Source: Sphingomonadales bacterium (GTDB lineage Bacteria; Pseudomonadota; Alphaproteobacteria; Sphingomonadales; Sphingomonadaceae). Taken from it: a stretch of 64,000 bases of DNA. The DNA lies in contig JAFKLT010000045.1 in NCBI GenBank assembly GCA_017309275.1, positions 18,109 to 82,108 on the forward strand, given 5' to 3'. The position numbers and the translations under genes are program-made. The first letter of the stretch is position 1. Each line of letters starts with the position of its first letter. Under the pieces are notes generated by a model. That model was not told where the DNA came from. It did not search any database and saw only the letters and a program-made list of their open reading frames with translations. Below, one piece after another: positions 19,757 through 28,169 of this stretch.

Positions 19757-20437
19757 TCAACTTTTGTCGGCGGTCGCCTCTTCGGGGATCGTGAGCCCGT
19801 TCTTCAGCATCACCGGCAACTGGCTGATCGTGAACAGGAACGATAGCGCGGTGACGCCCCAGACCTTGATCGTCAGCCACAGGTCAAAGCTCATGCGTCC
19901 CGCCTGGATCAGCTCGTACATCACGTGATTGGCGATGCCGAGCGCCGCAAAGAACAGCCCCCAGTTGCGCGACAGCAATAGCCATCCCTTTTCCGTCACC
20001 CCATCCAACGCCGACTGGAGCAGATATTTCAGCATCGGCCGCTTGAACCACCATCCGCCGAGCAGCAGCGCCGCGAAGGCGGCATAGATTATGGTCGGCT
20101 TCATCACGATGAAACGCTCGTCGTGGAACCAGATGGTCAGCGCGCCGAAGCCGATGACGAGTACGCCCGACATCCAGAGCATCGGCGAAATCTTGCCCAG
20201 CTTCCATTTCGACACGGCCATTGCGATGAGGATCGCGACCATGAAGGCGACGGTGCCCTTGATCGCGCCCGTCGTTGCCGCGAACGCGCCCTGGCCTCCG
20301 GATGTGAATTTATAGGTCAGGAAGAAGACGAGCAGCGGCCCGAAATCGATCGCGAAGTTCAGCCAGCCATGCTTGGCGGGCGGCGGGGCGGGGACGGGCT
20401 CGGGGCCGCCCGGAAGCTGTTCGATCTGGTTGCTCAT
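19757..20437 (-). CDS. yciB: IspZ/YciB inner-membrane septation protein
   Basis: Integral inner-membrane protein linked in E. coli to septation and envelope integrity. The product is 226 aa with a soluble Pro-rich N-terminus (about 1-24) and five to six membrane helices. Family features include the start of the core, WLNFAIDFGPLLVFFLTYKF, and the SKWKLGKISPMLW and RPTIIY-like segments (here MKPTIIYAAFAALLLGGWWF). RNWGLFFAALGIANHVMY follows. Its start codon overlaps the ftsY stop by 4 nt (20434-20437), making it the last gene of the dapF-mtaB-ftsY chain. Confidence 0.92.
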   Translation of the reverse strand: MSNQIEQLPGGPEPVPAPPPAKHGWLNFAIDFGPLLVFFLTYKFTSGGQGAFAATTGAIKGTVAFMVAILIAMAVSKWKLGKISPMLWMSGVLVIGFGALTIWFHDERFIVMKPTIIYAAFAALLLGGWWFKRPMLKYLLQSALDGVTEKGWLLLSRNWGLFFAALGIANHVMYELIQAGRMSFDLWLTIKVWGVTALSFLFTISQLPVMLKNGLTIPEEATADKS

Positions 20438-21360
20438 CGGATGTTTCCGGCAATGATGCCTGCAATTTCGTCGGCGTCGAAGGGGCGGAGGTCGTCGATC
20501 GTCTCGCCGATGCCGATCGCATGAATGGGAAGGCCGTGGCGTTCGGCCGCGGCGACGAGGACGCCGCCGCGTGCGGTACCGTCGAGCTTGGTCATCACCA
20601 GCCCGGTGACCCCTGCAACCTCGCGGAACACGTCGATCTGCGACAGGGCATTCTGTCCCGTCGTCGCGTCGAGCACCAGCACGACGTCGTGCGGCGCCGC
20701 GGGATTGAGGCGGCCCAGCACGCGCTTGATCTTCTCAAGCTCGTCCATCAACTCGCGCTTGTTCTGCAGGCGCCCGGCGGTGTCGACGATCAGCACGTCG
20801 ATGCCGGTCGCGGTCGCTTTCTTGACGGCATCGAACACGATCCCCGCAGCGTCGCCGCCTTCCGGGCCGGTCATGATGGGGACGCCCAGCCGCTCCGCCC
20901 AGACCTTGAGCTGTCCGATCGCGGCGGCGCGGAACGTGTCGCCGGCAACCAGCATCACGCCATAATCCTGTTCCTGGAACAGATGCGCCAGCTTGGCGAT
21001 CGTCGTCGTCTTGCCTGACCCGTTGACGCCGATCACCAATATGACCTGCGGGCGCGGAAAAGCGTCGATTTCCAAGGGTTCTGCTACGGGCTTGAGAACT
21101 GTCGCGATTTCCTCGGCGACGACCTTGCGCAGTTCGTCGGTTCCGTTGGCTGCGATGTCGCGGCGTTCGGACAGGCGGTCGCGGATGCGCGCTGCCATGT
21201 TGGGGCCGAGGTCGGCGGTGATCAGCGCGTCCTCGATGCGGTCGAGGTCGTCATCGTCGAGGCGCGACTTGCCGGTCAGTCCCGACAGATTCTCGCCCAG
21301 CCGCTCCGACGTGCGCTTAAGGCCGCCGAGCAGCCGTTCGCTCCAGCTGAGCCCGCTCAT
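20434..21360 (-). CDS. ftsY: FtsY, signal recognition particle receptor GTPase
   Basis: Docks SRP-ribosome complexes to the SecYEG translocon at the inner membrane. The product is 308 aa: a short N-terminal helical bundle (about 1-95) and a complete NG GTPase domain. G1 is GVNGSGKTTTIAKL, then AGDTFRAAAIGQL, DTAGRLQNK and TKLDGTARGG. The long acidic A-domain of E. coli FtsY is missing, as usual in alphaproteobacteria. It overlaps mtaB upstream and ispZ downstream by 4 nt each. The partner gene ffh is only 4 kb away, on the other strand. Confidence 0.97.
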   Translation of the reverse strand: MSGLSWSERLLGGLKRTSERLGENLSGLTGKSRLDDDDLDRIEDALITADLGPNMAARIRDRLSERRDIAANGTDELRKVVAEEIATVLKPVAEPLEIDAFPRPQVILVIGVNGSGKTTTIAKLAHLFQEQDYGVMLVAGDTFRAAAIGQLKVWAERLGVPIMTGPEGGDAAGIVFDAVKKATATGIDVLIVDTAGRLQNKRELMDELEKIKRVLGRLNPAAPHDVVLVLDATTGQNALSQIDVFREVAGVTGLVMTKLDGTARGGVLVAAAERHGLPIHAIGIGETIDDLRPFDADEIAGIIAGNIR

Positions 21361-22577
21361 GCCGCGATGCTTTCGGCGATCAGGCGGTCGCCGTCGCGGG
21401 CGACCAGGCGGACGGCTAGAATGCGGCCGGGCTCGGCAGGCGTCGCCAGCGTCAGCGCGGCGAAATTCGCGGCATGGCCGGTCAGCCCGTCGCGCTCGAC
21501 GAGCATCGACGCGGTGCGGCCGACCTGCGCGTCGAGCCAGGCGCCGCGACGGGCGGCATTGGCCTCGCGAAGCCGGGCGGCGCGATCGCGCGCGATGGCG
21601 CGGCCGACCTGCGGCATGCGCGCGGCAGGCGTGCCGGCGCGCGGGCTATAGGGAAAGATATGGCCGAAAACGATGTCGCAATCGTCGATCAGGGCCATGC
21701 TGCCTGCAAACATGTCTTCATCCTCGGTGGGAAAACCGGCGATCAGGTCGGCGCCGATGGCGATTTCGGGACGCGCGGCCTTCAGGCGCCGGGTCAGGGC
21801 GACGGCATCGGCGCGGCGATGGCGGCGCTTCATGCGGGTGAGTATCATGTCGTCGCCCGCCTGCAGCGACAGGTGGACGTGCGGCATCACGCGCGCTTCC
21901 TGCGTTAGCAGGGCGAACAGCGCATCGTCGATGCGATCGGGGTCGAGCGACGAGAGACGCAGGCGCTCGATGGGCAGCGCGAGCAAAGCCTGAACCAGTT
22001 CGGCAAGCGTCGTGCCGCAATCGTCGCCATAGCTGGCGAGGTCGACCCCGGTCAGGATGATCTCGCGCTGGCCGCGATCGACGGCGGAGCGCGCGGCCGC
22101 GACGACGGCCTCGGTCGTCGCCGACCAGGCGGTACCGCGCGCCATCACCGTCGCGCAAAAGGTGCAGCTGTGCGAACAGCCGGTCTGGACGCCCAGGAAG
22201 GCGCGCGCATGGTCGGCGCCCGAAAGGGCGGGGGTATAGGAAGGCGCGGCGGGAGAGGCGTCGCCGCCATAGCTTTCGCTGCGGCCCTTCGCGTCGTTCG
22301 CGACGACGCGCGCGCCCATCGCGGCGAAGCTGTCGCGCTCCAGCTCGGCGGCGCATCCGGTCACGACGACGTCGGCGCCCGGCCGCTCGCGCAGCGCGCG
22401 GCGGACCGCCTGGCGGGCCTGTCGCACCGCCTCGTCGGTCACCGCGCAGCTGTTGAAGACGATGGTGTCGCGCGCGCCGGCCCGGCGTACGGCGGTGCGA
22501 ACCCCCTCGCCCTCGGCGATGTTGAGCCGGCAACCGAAATTGACGACCTCGACCGGGTCGGCGAGGGCTGCGCTCAT
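21357..22577 (-). CDS. mtaB: MtaB, tRNA threonylcarbamoyladenosine methylthiotransferase
   Basis: Radical-SAM enzyme converting t6A37 to ms2t6A37 in ANN-decoding tRNAs. The product is 406 aa. The N-terminal UPF0004 domain has three cluster Cys (FGCRLN, NSCAVT, VTGCAA). The radical-SAM motif is CSHSCTFC, and a TRAM-like C-terminus follows. Start at the ATG at 22577 overlaps the dapF stop (ATGA); a start 5 codons earlier is possible. It makes modified nucleosides on the t6A base whose synthesis involves tsaE, also in this window at 55.8 kb. Confidence 0.93.
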   Translation of the reverse strand: MSAALADPVEVVNFGCRLNIAEGEGVRTAVRRAGARDTIVFNSCAVTDEAVRQARQAVRRALRERPGADVVVTGCAAELERDSFAAMGARVVANDAKGRSESYGGDASPAAPSYTPALSGADHARAFLGVQTGCSHSCTFCATVMARGTAWSATTEAVVAAARSAVDRGQREIILTGVDLASYGDDCGTTLAELVQALLALPIERLRLSSLDPDRIDDALFALLTQEARVMPHVHLSLQAGDDMILTRMKRRHRRADAVALTRRLKAARPEIAIGADLIAGFPTEDEDMFAGSMALIDDCDIVFGHIFPYSPRAGTPAARMPQVGRAIARDRAARLREANAARRGAWLDAQVGRTASMLVERDGLTGHAANFAALTLATPAEPGRILAVRLVARDGDRLIAESIAA

Positions 22578-23380
22578 CCGAACTGCGCCCAATCGGTCTC
22601 GCCCTCATAGACGCGCGTCGCGGCGCCGACCATGACGATCGGCTCGCCCGGCGCCCAACGGATCATCAGGTCGCCGCCGGGCAGCGAGACGGTGACGGGT
22701 GACTGGACGATGCCGGCGCGGATCGCGGCGACCGCGGTGGCGCACGCGCCCGTTCCGCACGCCTGCGTCAGGCCGACGCCGCGTTCCCAGACGCGAAGCT
22801 GAAGCTGATTCTCGCCGTCGAGGCTCGCGACATTGACGTTCACGCGCTCGGGAAAGAGCGGGTCGGTTTCGATCCGCGGCCCGATCTCGTCGAGTGCGAC
22901 GGCATCGGCCTCCGGCACGAAGAAGATGATGTGCGGATTGCCGACATTGACCGCGGCGCCATGCTCCAGCTCGTCCCAGGCCACGGGCATGTCGCGCGTG
23001 TCCATCGGCATCGCGAGCGGGATATGCTCCCAGTCGAACACGGGTTCGCCGAGCGTGACCTCCGCGCCGCCGTCGGCAGGCGTCACGCGCAGCATGCCGC
23101 CCAGCGTCTCGATCACCGCGGGCTGGCCGAGCAGCGTCGCGACGCAGCGCGTCGCATTGCCGCATGCCTCGACCTCGCTGCCGTCGGCGTTGAAGATGCG
23201 CATCTTCACATCGGCCTTGGTCGAGGGTTCGAGCAGGATGAGCTGGTCGCAGCCGATCCCGAACCGCCGGTCCGCAATCGCATGCGCGCGCGCCGGGGTC
23301 ATCTCGACGCCGCGCTCGCGCGCGTCGATCACGACGAAGTCGTTGCCGAGGCCGTGCATCTTGGTGAAGCGATCCGCCAT
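22574..23380 (-). CDS. dapF: DapF, diaminopimelate epimerase
   Basis: Interconverts LL- and meso-diaminopimelate for lysine and peptidoglycan synthesis. The product is 268 aa. Both catalytic cysteines are visible: Cys73 in EACGNATRCV and Cys209 in TQACGTGACA. The start MADRFTKMHGLGNDFVVIDA is the family N-terminus. It is first of a chain dapF-mtaB-ftsY-ispZ in which every junction is a 4-nt ATGA overlap. Asd, two steps earlier in the same pathway, is at 32.9 kb. Confidence 0.97.
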   Translation of the reverse strand: MADRFTKMHGLGNDFVVIDARERGVEMTPARAHAIADRRFGIGCDQLILLEPSTKADVKMRIFNADGSEVEACGNATRCVATLLGQPAVIETLGGMLRVTPADGGAEVTLGEPVFDWEHIPLAMPMDTRDMPVAWDELEHGAAVNVGNPHIIFFVPEADAVALDEIGPRIETDPLFPERVNVNVASLDGENQLQLRVWERGVGLTQACGTGACATAVAAIRAGIVQSPVTVSLPGGDLMIRWAPGEPIVMVGAATRVYEGETDWAQFG

Positions 23381-23431
23381 AGCTCGCGCATGTAAGGGCG
23401 CGCAGGCGGGAAGTCTAGCGATGTGGGGCGG

Positions 23432-25063
23432 TCAGGCCGTCTTGCGCAGCGGTTCCTCGTCGCCGGCGGGAGGGCCGCTGCGCGGCTGAACCGGGGCGCG
23501 GAGCAAGCCGCGGTCGGCAAGGACGCGCGCCGTATCCTCTGCCGAGGCGGCGCGGCCGAAATACCAGCCCTGTCCCTTCGAGCAGCCGAGCCGGGTCAGT
23601 TCGATCGCGGTCGCCTCGTCCTCGACACCCTCGGCGGTGATCGGCATCGCCAGGCTTTCGCCCAGGCGGACGATCGCGACGACGATCGCCTGCGCGTCGG
23701 TGCTGCCGCGCATCGCGGCGATGAAGCTGCGGTCGATCTTGATCCGGTCGAACGGCAGCGCGCGCAGGTGCGACAGCGAGCTGTAGCCGGTGCCGAAATC
23801 GTCGAGGCCGAGCGATACGCCCTGATTCTTGAGGCTGGTGACGATCGAGCGGACGAGTGGCAGATTTTCGAACAACGAGCTTTCGGTGATCTCGACCTCA
23901 AGCTGGTTGGCGGGAAAGCCGACCTCGACCAGCAGCTTGGTCAGCTTCTGGCTGAACCAGGGGTCCTTGAGCTGCTGCGGCGAGATGTTGACCGCAAGCA
24001 TCACCGACGGATCCCAGCCTTTGGCGACTTCCATCGCGTTGCGGATGACCTGCAGCGACAATTCGCCGATCAGGCCGCTTTCCTCCGCGACCGGAATGAA
24101 GCGTTCGGGCGGGATCAGGCCATATTCGGGCGATTCCCACCGCATCAGCATTTCGAAACCGATCAGGCGGCCGCTCGCGATATCGACCTGCGGTTCGAAA
24201 TAGGGGATGAATTCGCCGCGCGGCATGCCGTCGCGGATGCCGTTTTCGATCTGGTTGCGGACCTGCACCGCCATTTCCATGCCCTGTTCGAACCAGATAT
24301 GGCGGTTCCGGCCCTCGTCCTTGCAATGATACATCGCGATGTCGGCTTGCCGGACCATCGTTTCCATCGTCATGCTCGCCTCGGTCGCGAGCGAGATGCC
24401 GAGCGAGGCGCCGATGCGTATCTGTTGCGAATCATGGGTGACATTCGCCTCGAGCGTCGAGACGAGCTCGGCGGCGATCGCGTCGATGTTCGCGCGGGCG
24501 CCGGGTTCGAACTGGAGCATCGCGACGAATTCGTCGCCGCCGAGGCGCGCCTTGGTGGCTGTCGGCGGCAGCACGCCGTTGATGCGTTCGGCCGCGACCT
24601 GCAGCACGCGGTCGCCGGCGGCGTGACCGTGGATATCGTTGACCGTCTTGAAATGGTCGAGGTCGAGAAGGAACAGCGCGACATGGCGCTTCGCCGCCGT
24701 CGCCTCGGCCACGAGTTGCTGCCCCCTGGCGAGCAGTGCGCGGCGGTTGAGGAAGCCGGTGAGGGGGTCGGTGTCGGCGAGATAGCGCGCGCGCTGTTCG
24801 GCCTCGGTGCGTTCGCGAATTTCGCGGTTGAGATCCTCATAGCGGCGCCAGCCGAACAGGATCAGCGCGACGTTCAGGATCACCGCCGCCGACAACGCCT
24901 TGTCGGGGCCGCCGCCGATGCCGATCAGCGTCTGGACGACCGCCTGCATCACGGTGCCGCCCGTGCCGACGAACAGCAGAATCGCGGCGACGACGATACC
25001 CCCGGCGACGACGTCGCGCTTGGCATCTTCGCTCCGATTTCGAGGTTTCGGCTCGGCTAGCAT
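23432..25063 (-). CDS. Membrane-anchored GGDEF-EAL cyclic-di-GMP enzyme
   Basis: The 543-aa product has two membrane helices (about 18-38 and 50-68). A GGDEF domain (about 85-250) carries the intact motif ARLGGDEFVAML. An EAL domain (about 265-520) follows. In the EAL domain the signature reads EMLMRW instead of EALxRW, but the other metal and catalytic segments are present (VNISPQQL, EITESSLFE, LDDFGTGYSSL, AEGVED). Activity as phosphodiesterase is plausible. No RxxD inhibitory site precedes GGDEF. Start at 25063 is chosen for the GTGGGGA ribosome binding site; ATGs at 25081, 25129 and 25210 are in frame. Confidence 0.88.
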   Translation of the reverse strand: MLAEPKPRNRSEDAKRDVVAGGIVVAAILLFVGTGGTVMQAVVQTLIGIGGGPDKALSAAVILNVALILFGWRRYEDLNREIRERTEAEQRARYLADTDPLTGFLNRRALLARGQQLVAEATAAKRHVALFLLDLDHFKTVNDIHGHAAGDRVLQVAAERINGVLPPTATKARLGGDEFVAMLQFEPGARANIDAIAAELVSTLEANVTHDSQQIRIGASLGISLATEASMTMETMVRQADIAMYHCKDEGRNRHIWFEQGMEMAVQVRNQIENGIRDGMPRGEFIPYFEPQVDIASGRLIGFEMLMRWESPEYGLIPPERFIPVAEESGLIGELSLQVIRNAMEVAKGWDPSVMLAVNISPQQLKDPWFSQKLTKLLVEVGFPANQLEVEITESSLFENLPLVRSIVTSLKNQGVSLGLDDFGTGYSSLSHLRALPFDRIKIDRSFIAAMRGSTDAQAIVVAIVRLGESLAMPITAEGVEDEATAIELTRLGCSKGQGWYFGRAASAEDTARVLADRGLLRAPVQPRSGPPAGDEEPLRKTA

Positions 25064-25309
25064 ATATTCATTCCCCACCATCGGCACGATATTGGCGGCT
25101 AGCGGTGAAATTTGCGTTAAATGGCGCATGATGCCGCGCTTGCGTTTCCGCCCGCTTTTGCGTAAAGGCGCCGCGTCCGGACGCATATTGCATCCGGGCG
25201 AACAAGACATCCGCGACGGAAAAGTCTGTCCACGGATAGCCGCTGGTTGGCGAGGTTTCGCTCACCGGCGTGTTTTGCGTTGCGGTCGTCGGAAGGGTTG
25301 AAAAGGCGC

Positions 25310-26767
25310 ATGTTCGACAGTCTGAGCAATCGGCTTGGCGATGTTTTCGGAAAGCTCCGCGGTCGCGGCGCGCTGACCGAGGCCGACGTGCGCGCGGCGA
25401 TGCGCGAAGTGCGAATCGCCCTGCTCGAGGCCGATGTCGCGCTGCCCGTCGTGCGCAGCTTCGTCGATCAGGTCACCGAACTCGCGATCGGCCAGAATGT
25501 CCTGCGCTCGGTCACGCCGGGTCAGCAGGTGGTCAAGATCGTCAGCGACGCGCTGACCGAGATGCTGGGTTCGGAAACCGCCGAACTCGACCTGAATGTC
25601 GCGCCGCCCGCGATCATCATGATGGTCGGCCTTCAGGGGTCGGGCAAGACGACCACGACCGCGAAGATCGCGAAGCGGCTGAAGGACAAGGAGCGCAAGA
25701 AGGTGCTGATGGCGTCGCTCGACGTCAATCGCCCCGCCGCGCAGGAACAGCTTGCCGTCCTCGGCAGCCAGATCGATGTCGCGACGCTTCCGATCATCGC
25801 CGGCCAGCAGCCGGTCGAGATCGCGCAGCGCGCGCTGCAGGCCGCGAAGCTGCAGGGCTTCGACGTGCTGATGCTCGACACCGCGGGCCGTCTCCACGTC
25901 GACCAGCAGTTGATGGACGAGATGCAGGCGGTGGCGCGGACGGCGAACCCGGCCGAAACCCTGCTCGTCGTCGACAGCCTGACCGGCCAGGATGCGGTGC
26001 AGGTCGCGCAGCGCTTTACCGACCAGGTGCCGCTGACCGGCGTCGTGCTCACGCGCATGGACGGCGACGCGCGCGGTGGCGCCGCGCTGTCGATGCGCGC
26101 GGTCACGGGCAAGCCGATCAAGTTCGCCGGCACGGGTGAAAAGCTCGACGGGCTCGAACTGTTTCAGCCTTCGCGTATCGCGGGCCGCATTCTGGGCATG
26201 GGCGACGTCGTCAGCCTGGTCGAGCGCGCTGCCGAGACGATCCAGGCCGAAGAGGCCGAGGCGATGGCGGCGAAGATGGCCAAGGGCCAGTTCGACCTCA
26301 ACGACCTGCGCACCCAGCTCAACCAGATGCGCCGCATGGGCGGCCTCGGCGCGCTCGCCGGCATGATCCCCGGCCTGAAAAAGGCGCAGGCGGCGATGGC
26401 GCAGAGCGGCGCCGACGACAAGATGCTGATCCATTTCGATGCGATCATGGGGTCGATGACCCCCAAGGAGCGCGCCAAGCCCGAAATCCTGACCGCGAAG
26501 CGCAAGATTCGCATCGCCAACGGATCGGGCACGACGGTGCAGCAGGTGAACCGGGTGCTGAAGATGCACCAGGAAATGTCCACCGCGATGAAGAAGATCC
26601 GCAAGATGGGCGGCCTCAAGGGGCTCGGCGCGCTGTTCGGCAAGGGCGGCGGCATCCCCGGAATGGGCGGCGGCGGCATGGGCGGCGGCGGCCTTGGCGG
26701 GCTTCCCGGCCTCGGCGGCGGGGCGATCCCGCCCGACCTCGCCAATCTGATCAACAAGAAGAAGTGA
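25310..26767 (+). CDS. ffh: Ffh, signal recognition particle protein
   Basis: GTPase that binds signal sequences on ribosomes together with 4.5S RNA and hands them to FtsY. The product is 485 aa. N domain at 1-85; G domain with VGLQGSGKTTTTAKIAKRL, DTAGRLHVDQQL, TRMDGDARGGAAL and GTGEKLDGLE. The Met-rich M domain (about 325-440) contains LNQMRRMGG and the RNA-binding NGSGTTVQQVN. A Gly/Met-rich tail ends it. Start at 25310 fits the family N-terminus MFDSLSNRLGDVF. It is followed by rpsP after 90 nt. Confidence 0.97.
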   Translation: MFDSLSNRLGDVFGKLRGRGALTEADVRAAMREVRIALLEADVALPVVRSFVDQVTELAIGQNVLRSVTPGQQVVKIVSDALTEMLGSETAELDLNVAPPAIIMMVGLQGSGKTTTTAKIAKRLKDKERKKVLMASLDVNRPAAQEQLAVLGSQIDVATLPIIAGQQPVEIAQRALQAAKLQGFDVLMLDTAGRLHVDQQLMDEMQAVARTANPAETLLVVDSLTGQDAVQVAQRFTDQVPLTGVVLTRMDGDARGGAALSMRAVTGKPIKFAGTGEKLDGLELFQPSRIAGRILGMGDVVSLVERAAETIQAEEAEAMAAKMAKGQFDLNDLRTQLNQMRRMGGLGALAGMIPGLKKAQAAMAQSGADDKMLIHFDAIMGSMTPKERAKPEILTAKRKIRIANGSGTTVQQVNRVLKMHQEMSTAMKKIRKMGGLKGLGALFGKGGGIPGMGGGGMGGGGLGGLPGLGGGAIPPDLANLINKKK

Positions 26768-26857
26768 GGGCCCAGCAGGCCGTCATCCCGGCGAAGGCCG
26801 CGACACAGAGTTTATGAAGACCCAGGTTTGAATTGAATTAGAAAGAAGGACTTAATC

Positions 26858-27499
26858 ATGGCTACCTCCATTCGCCTTTCGCGCGGCGGTTCGAAAAAGC
26901 GCCCCTATTACAAGATCGTCGTCGCCGATTCGCGCAGCCCGCGCGACGGCCGCTTCATCGAACGCATCGGCAGCTACAACCCGCTGCTCGCCAAGGACAA
27001 TCCGGAGCGCGTGAAGCTCGACGGTGAGCGTGCGGCCCATTGGCTGAGCGTCGGTGCGCAGCCGACCGACCGCGTTGCCCGCTTCCTCGACGCCGCCGGT
27101 GTCAAGGAACGCGCCGTCCGCAACAACCCGAAGAAGGCCGAACCGGGTGAGAAGGCCAAGGAACGCGCCGAAGAAAAGGCCCAGAAGCTGGCTGACGCCG
27201 AAGAGGCCGCGAAGGAAGCCGCTGCGGCTCCCGCTCCGGAACCGGAAGTCGAAGCTCCCGCCGAGGAAGCTGCTGCTCCCGAAGCCGCTGAATCGGATTC
27301 GACCGGTTCGGTGAAGAGCGAAGAAACCGCCGAAGCCGTTGCCGAAGCCGTGGCCGAGGAAGTCCCGGCCGACGCGACCGCCGAAGACGCGACCGCGATC
27401 GCCGAAGAAGTCGCCGAAGGCGGCCCGGTGGCCGAAGAAGCTCCGGCTGCCGAAGAAGCTCCGGCTGCTGAAGCAGGCGAAGAAAAGGCCGAAGGCTAA
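26858..27499 (+). CDS. rpsP: Ribosomal protein bS16 with a long Ala/Glu-rich C-terminal extension
   Basis: 30S subunit protein. The 213-aa product is more than twice the usual bS16 length (about 80-90). Residues 1 to about 80 are standard: [57 protein letters not shown]. From about residue 90 the chain becomes a charged helix and then Ala/Glu/Pro low complexity with internal repeats ([15 protein letters not shown]). Alphaproteobacterial bS16 often has a tail, but this one is unusually long. A good ribosome binding site (AGAAAGAAGGA) precedes it. It is followed after 3 nt by rimM. Confidence 0.95.
   Translation: MATSIRLSRGGSKKRPYYKIVVADSRSPRDGRFIERIGSYNPLLAKDNPERVKLDGERAAHWLSVGAQPTDRVARFLDAAGVKERAVRNNPKKAEPGEKAKERAEEKAQKLADAEEAAKEAAAAPAPEPEVEAPAEEAAAPEAAESDSTGSVKSEETAEAVAEAVAEEVPADATAEDATAIAEEVAEGGPVAEEAPAAEEAPAAEAGEEKAEG
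27431..27466 (+). repeat. Direct 18-nt repeat inside the rpsP tail
   Basis: The 18-mer GCCGAAGAAGCTCCGGCT is present twice in tandem (27431-27448 and 27449-27466) and encodes AEEAPA twice. It shows how the Ala/Glu tail of bS16 can lengthen or shorten by slippage. Confidence 0.8.
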
Positions 27500-27502
27500 G
27501 CC

Positions 27503-28012
27503 TTGGCCGACGCCCATCGCCCTGTCACCCTTGCCGCCATCGCCGGCGCGCATGGGGTGCGGGGCGAGGTGCGCCTCAAATTGTTCGGCGAAGGCGCGGA
27601 GGCTCTCCGCGCCTTTTCCGTTTTCGATGCCGGCGGCCGCACGCTGACGCTGAAGTCGGTGCGCCCGGCAAACCAGGGCGCGGTCGCGAGCTTTGCCGAA
27701 GTTGCCGACCGCAGCGCGGCCGAGGCGCTGCGCGGCACCGTGCTGACCGTCCCGCGCTCGGCATTGCCCGCGCTCGGCGAGGGCGAATATTATCACCACG
27801 ACCTGATCGGCCTGCCGTGCGTTTCCAGCGACGGCCAGGCGATCGGCCATGTCGCCGCGGTCGAGAATTTCGGCGCGGGCGACATCCTGGAAATCGAGAG
27901 GCCGGGCGACGCCGGCAAGAAGCCCGTCCGCTTCATGGTGCCGATGAACGCGCGCGCGGTTCCGGCATGGGACGAGAATGGCGTCACCGTCGACGCGGCG
28001 TTCGTCGAATAG
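27503..28012 (+). CDS. rimM: RimM, 16S rRNA processing protein
   Basis: Assembly factor for the 30S head, acting with uS19. The product is 169 aa. The N-terminal RimM domain begins VTLAAIAGAHGVRGEVRLKL, and the PRC-barrel domain includes YYHHDLIGLPC and FMVPMNARAVPAWD. The start codon is TTG at 27503, 3 nt after the rpsP stop. No ATG fits, because homology begins within a few residues of this TTG. In most bacteria trmD would follow. Here trmD is 3 kb further on, past an inserted accessory segment. Confidence 0.94.
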   Translation: MADAHRPVTLAAIAGAHGVRGEVRLKLFGEGAEALRAFSVFDAGGRTLTLKSVRPANQGAVASFAEVADRSAAEALRGTVLTVPRSALPALGEGEYYHHDLIGLPCVSSDGQAIGHVAAVENFGAGDILEIERPGDAGKKPVRFMVPMNARAVPAWDENGVTVDAAFVE

Positions 28013-28034
28013 CCGACAGCTAGATTGCTCCATC

Positions 28035-28129
28035 CTTCCCGGATTCCGATCCCGGGTCTGCCTTGCCGCCGCAATGGCAAAGCGGGTTGACCTCAAGCGC
28101 GGGACCCCGGATCAAGTCCCAGGGTGACG
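28035..28129. repeat. Degenerate REP-like palindrome after rimM
   Basis: CCCGGATTCCGATCCCGGG near 28038-28056, and CCCCGGATCAAGTCCC with AGGGTGACG at 28105-28129, resemble the arms of the perfect element at 47060-47132 (CCCGGATCAAGTCCGGG, GATGACG). The copy is imperfect. It marks the left edge of the segment inserted between rimM and trmD. Confidence 0.6.
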
Positions 28130-28169
28130 TGCAGGGGCATGTCGCGTCGGTTCGCCCGGGAGGATCGTG

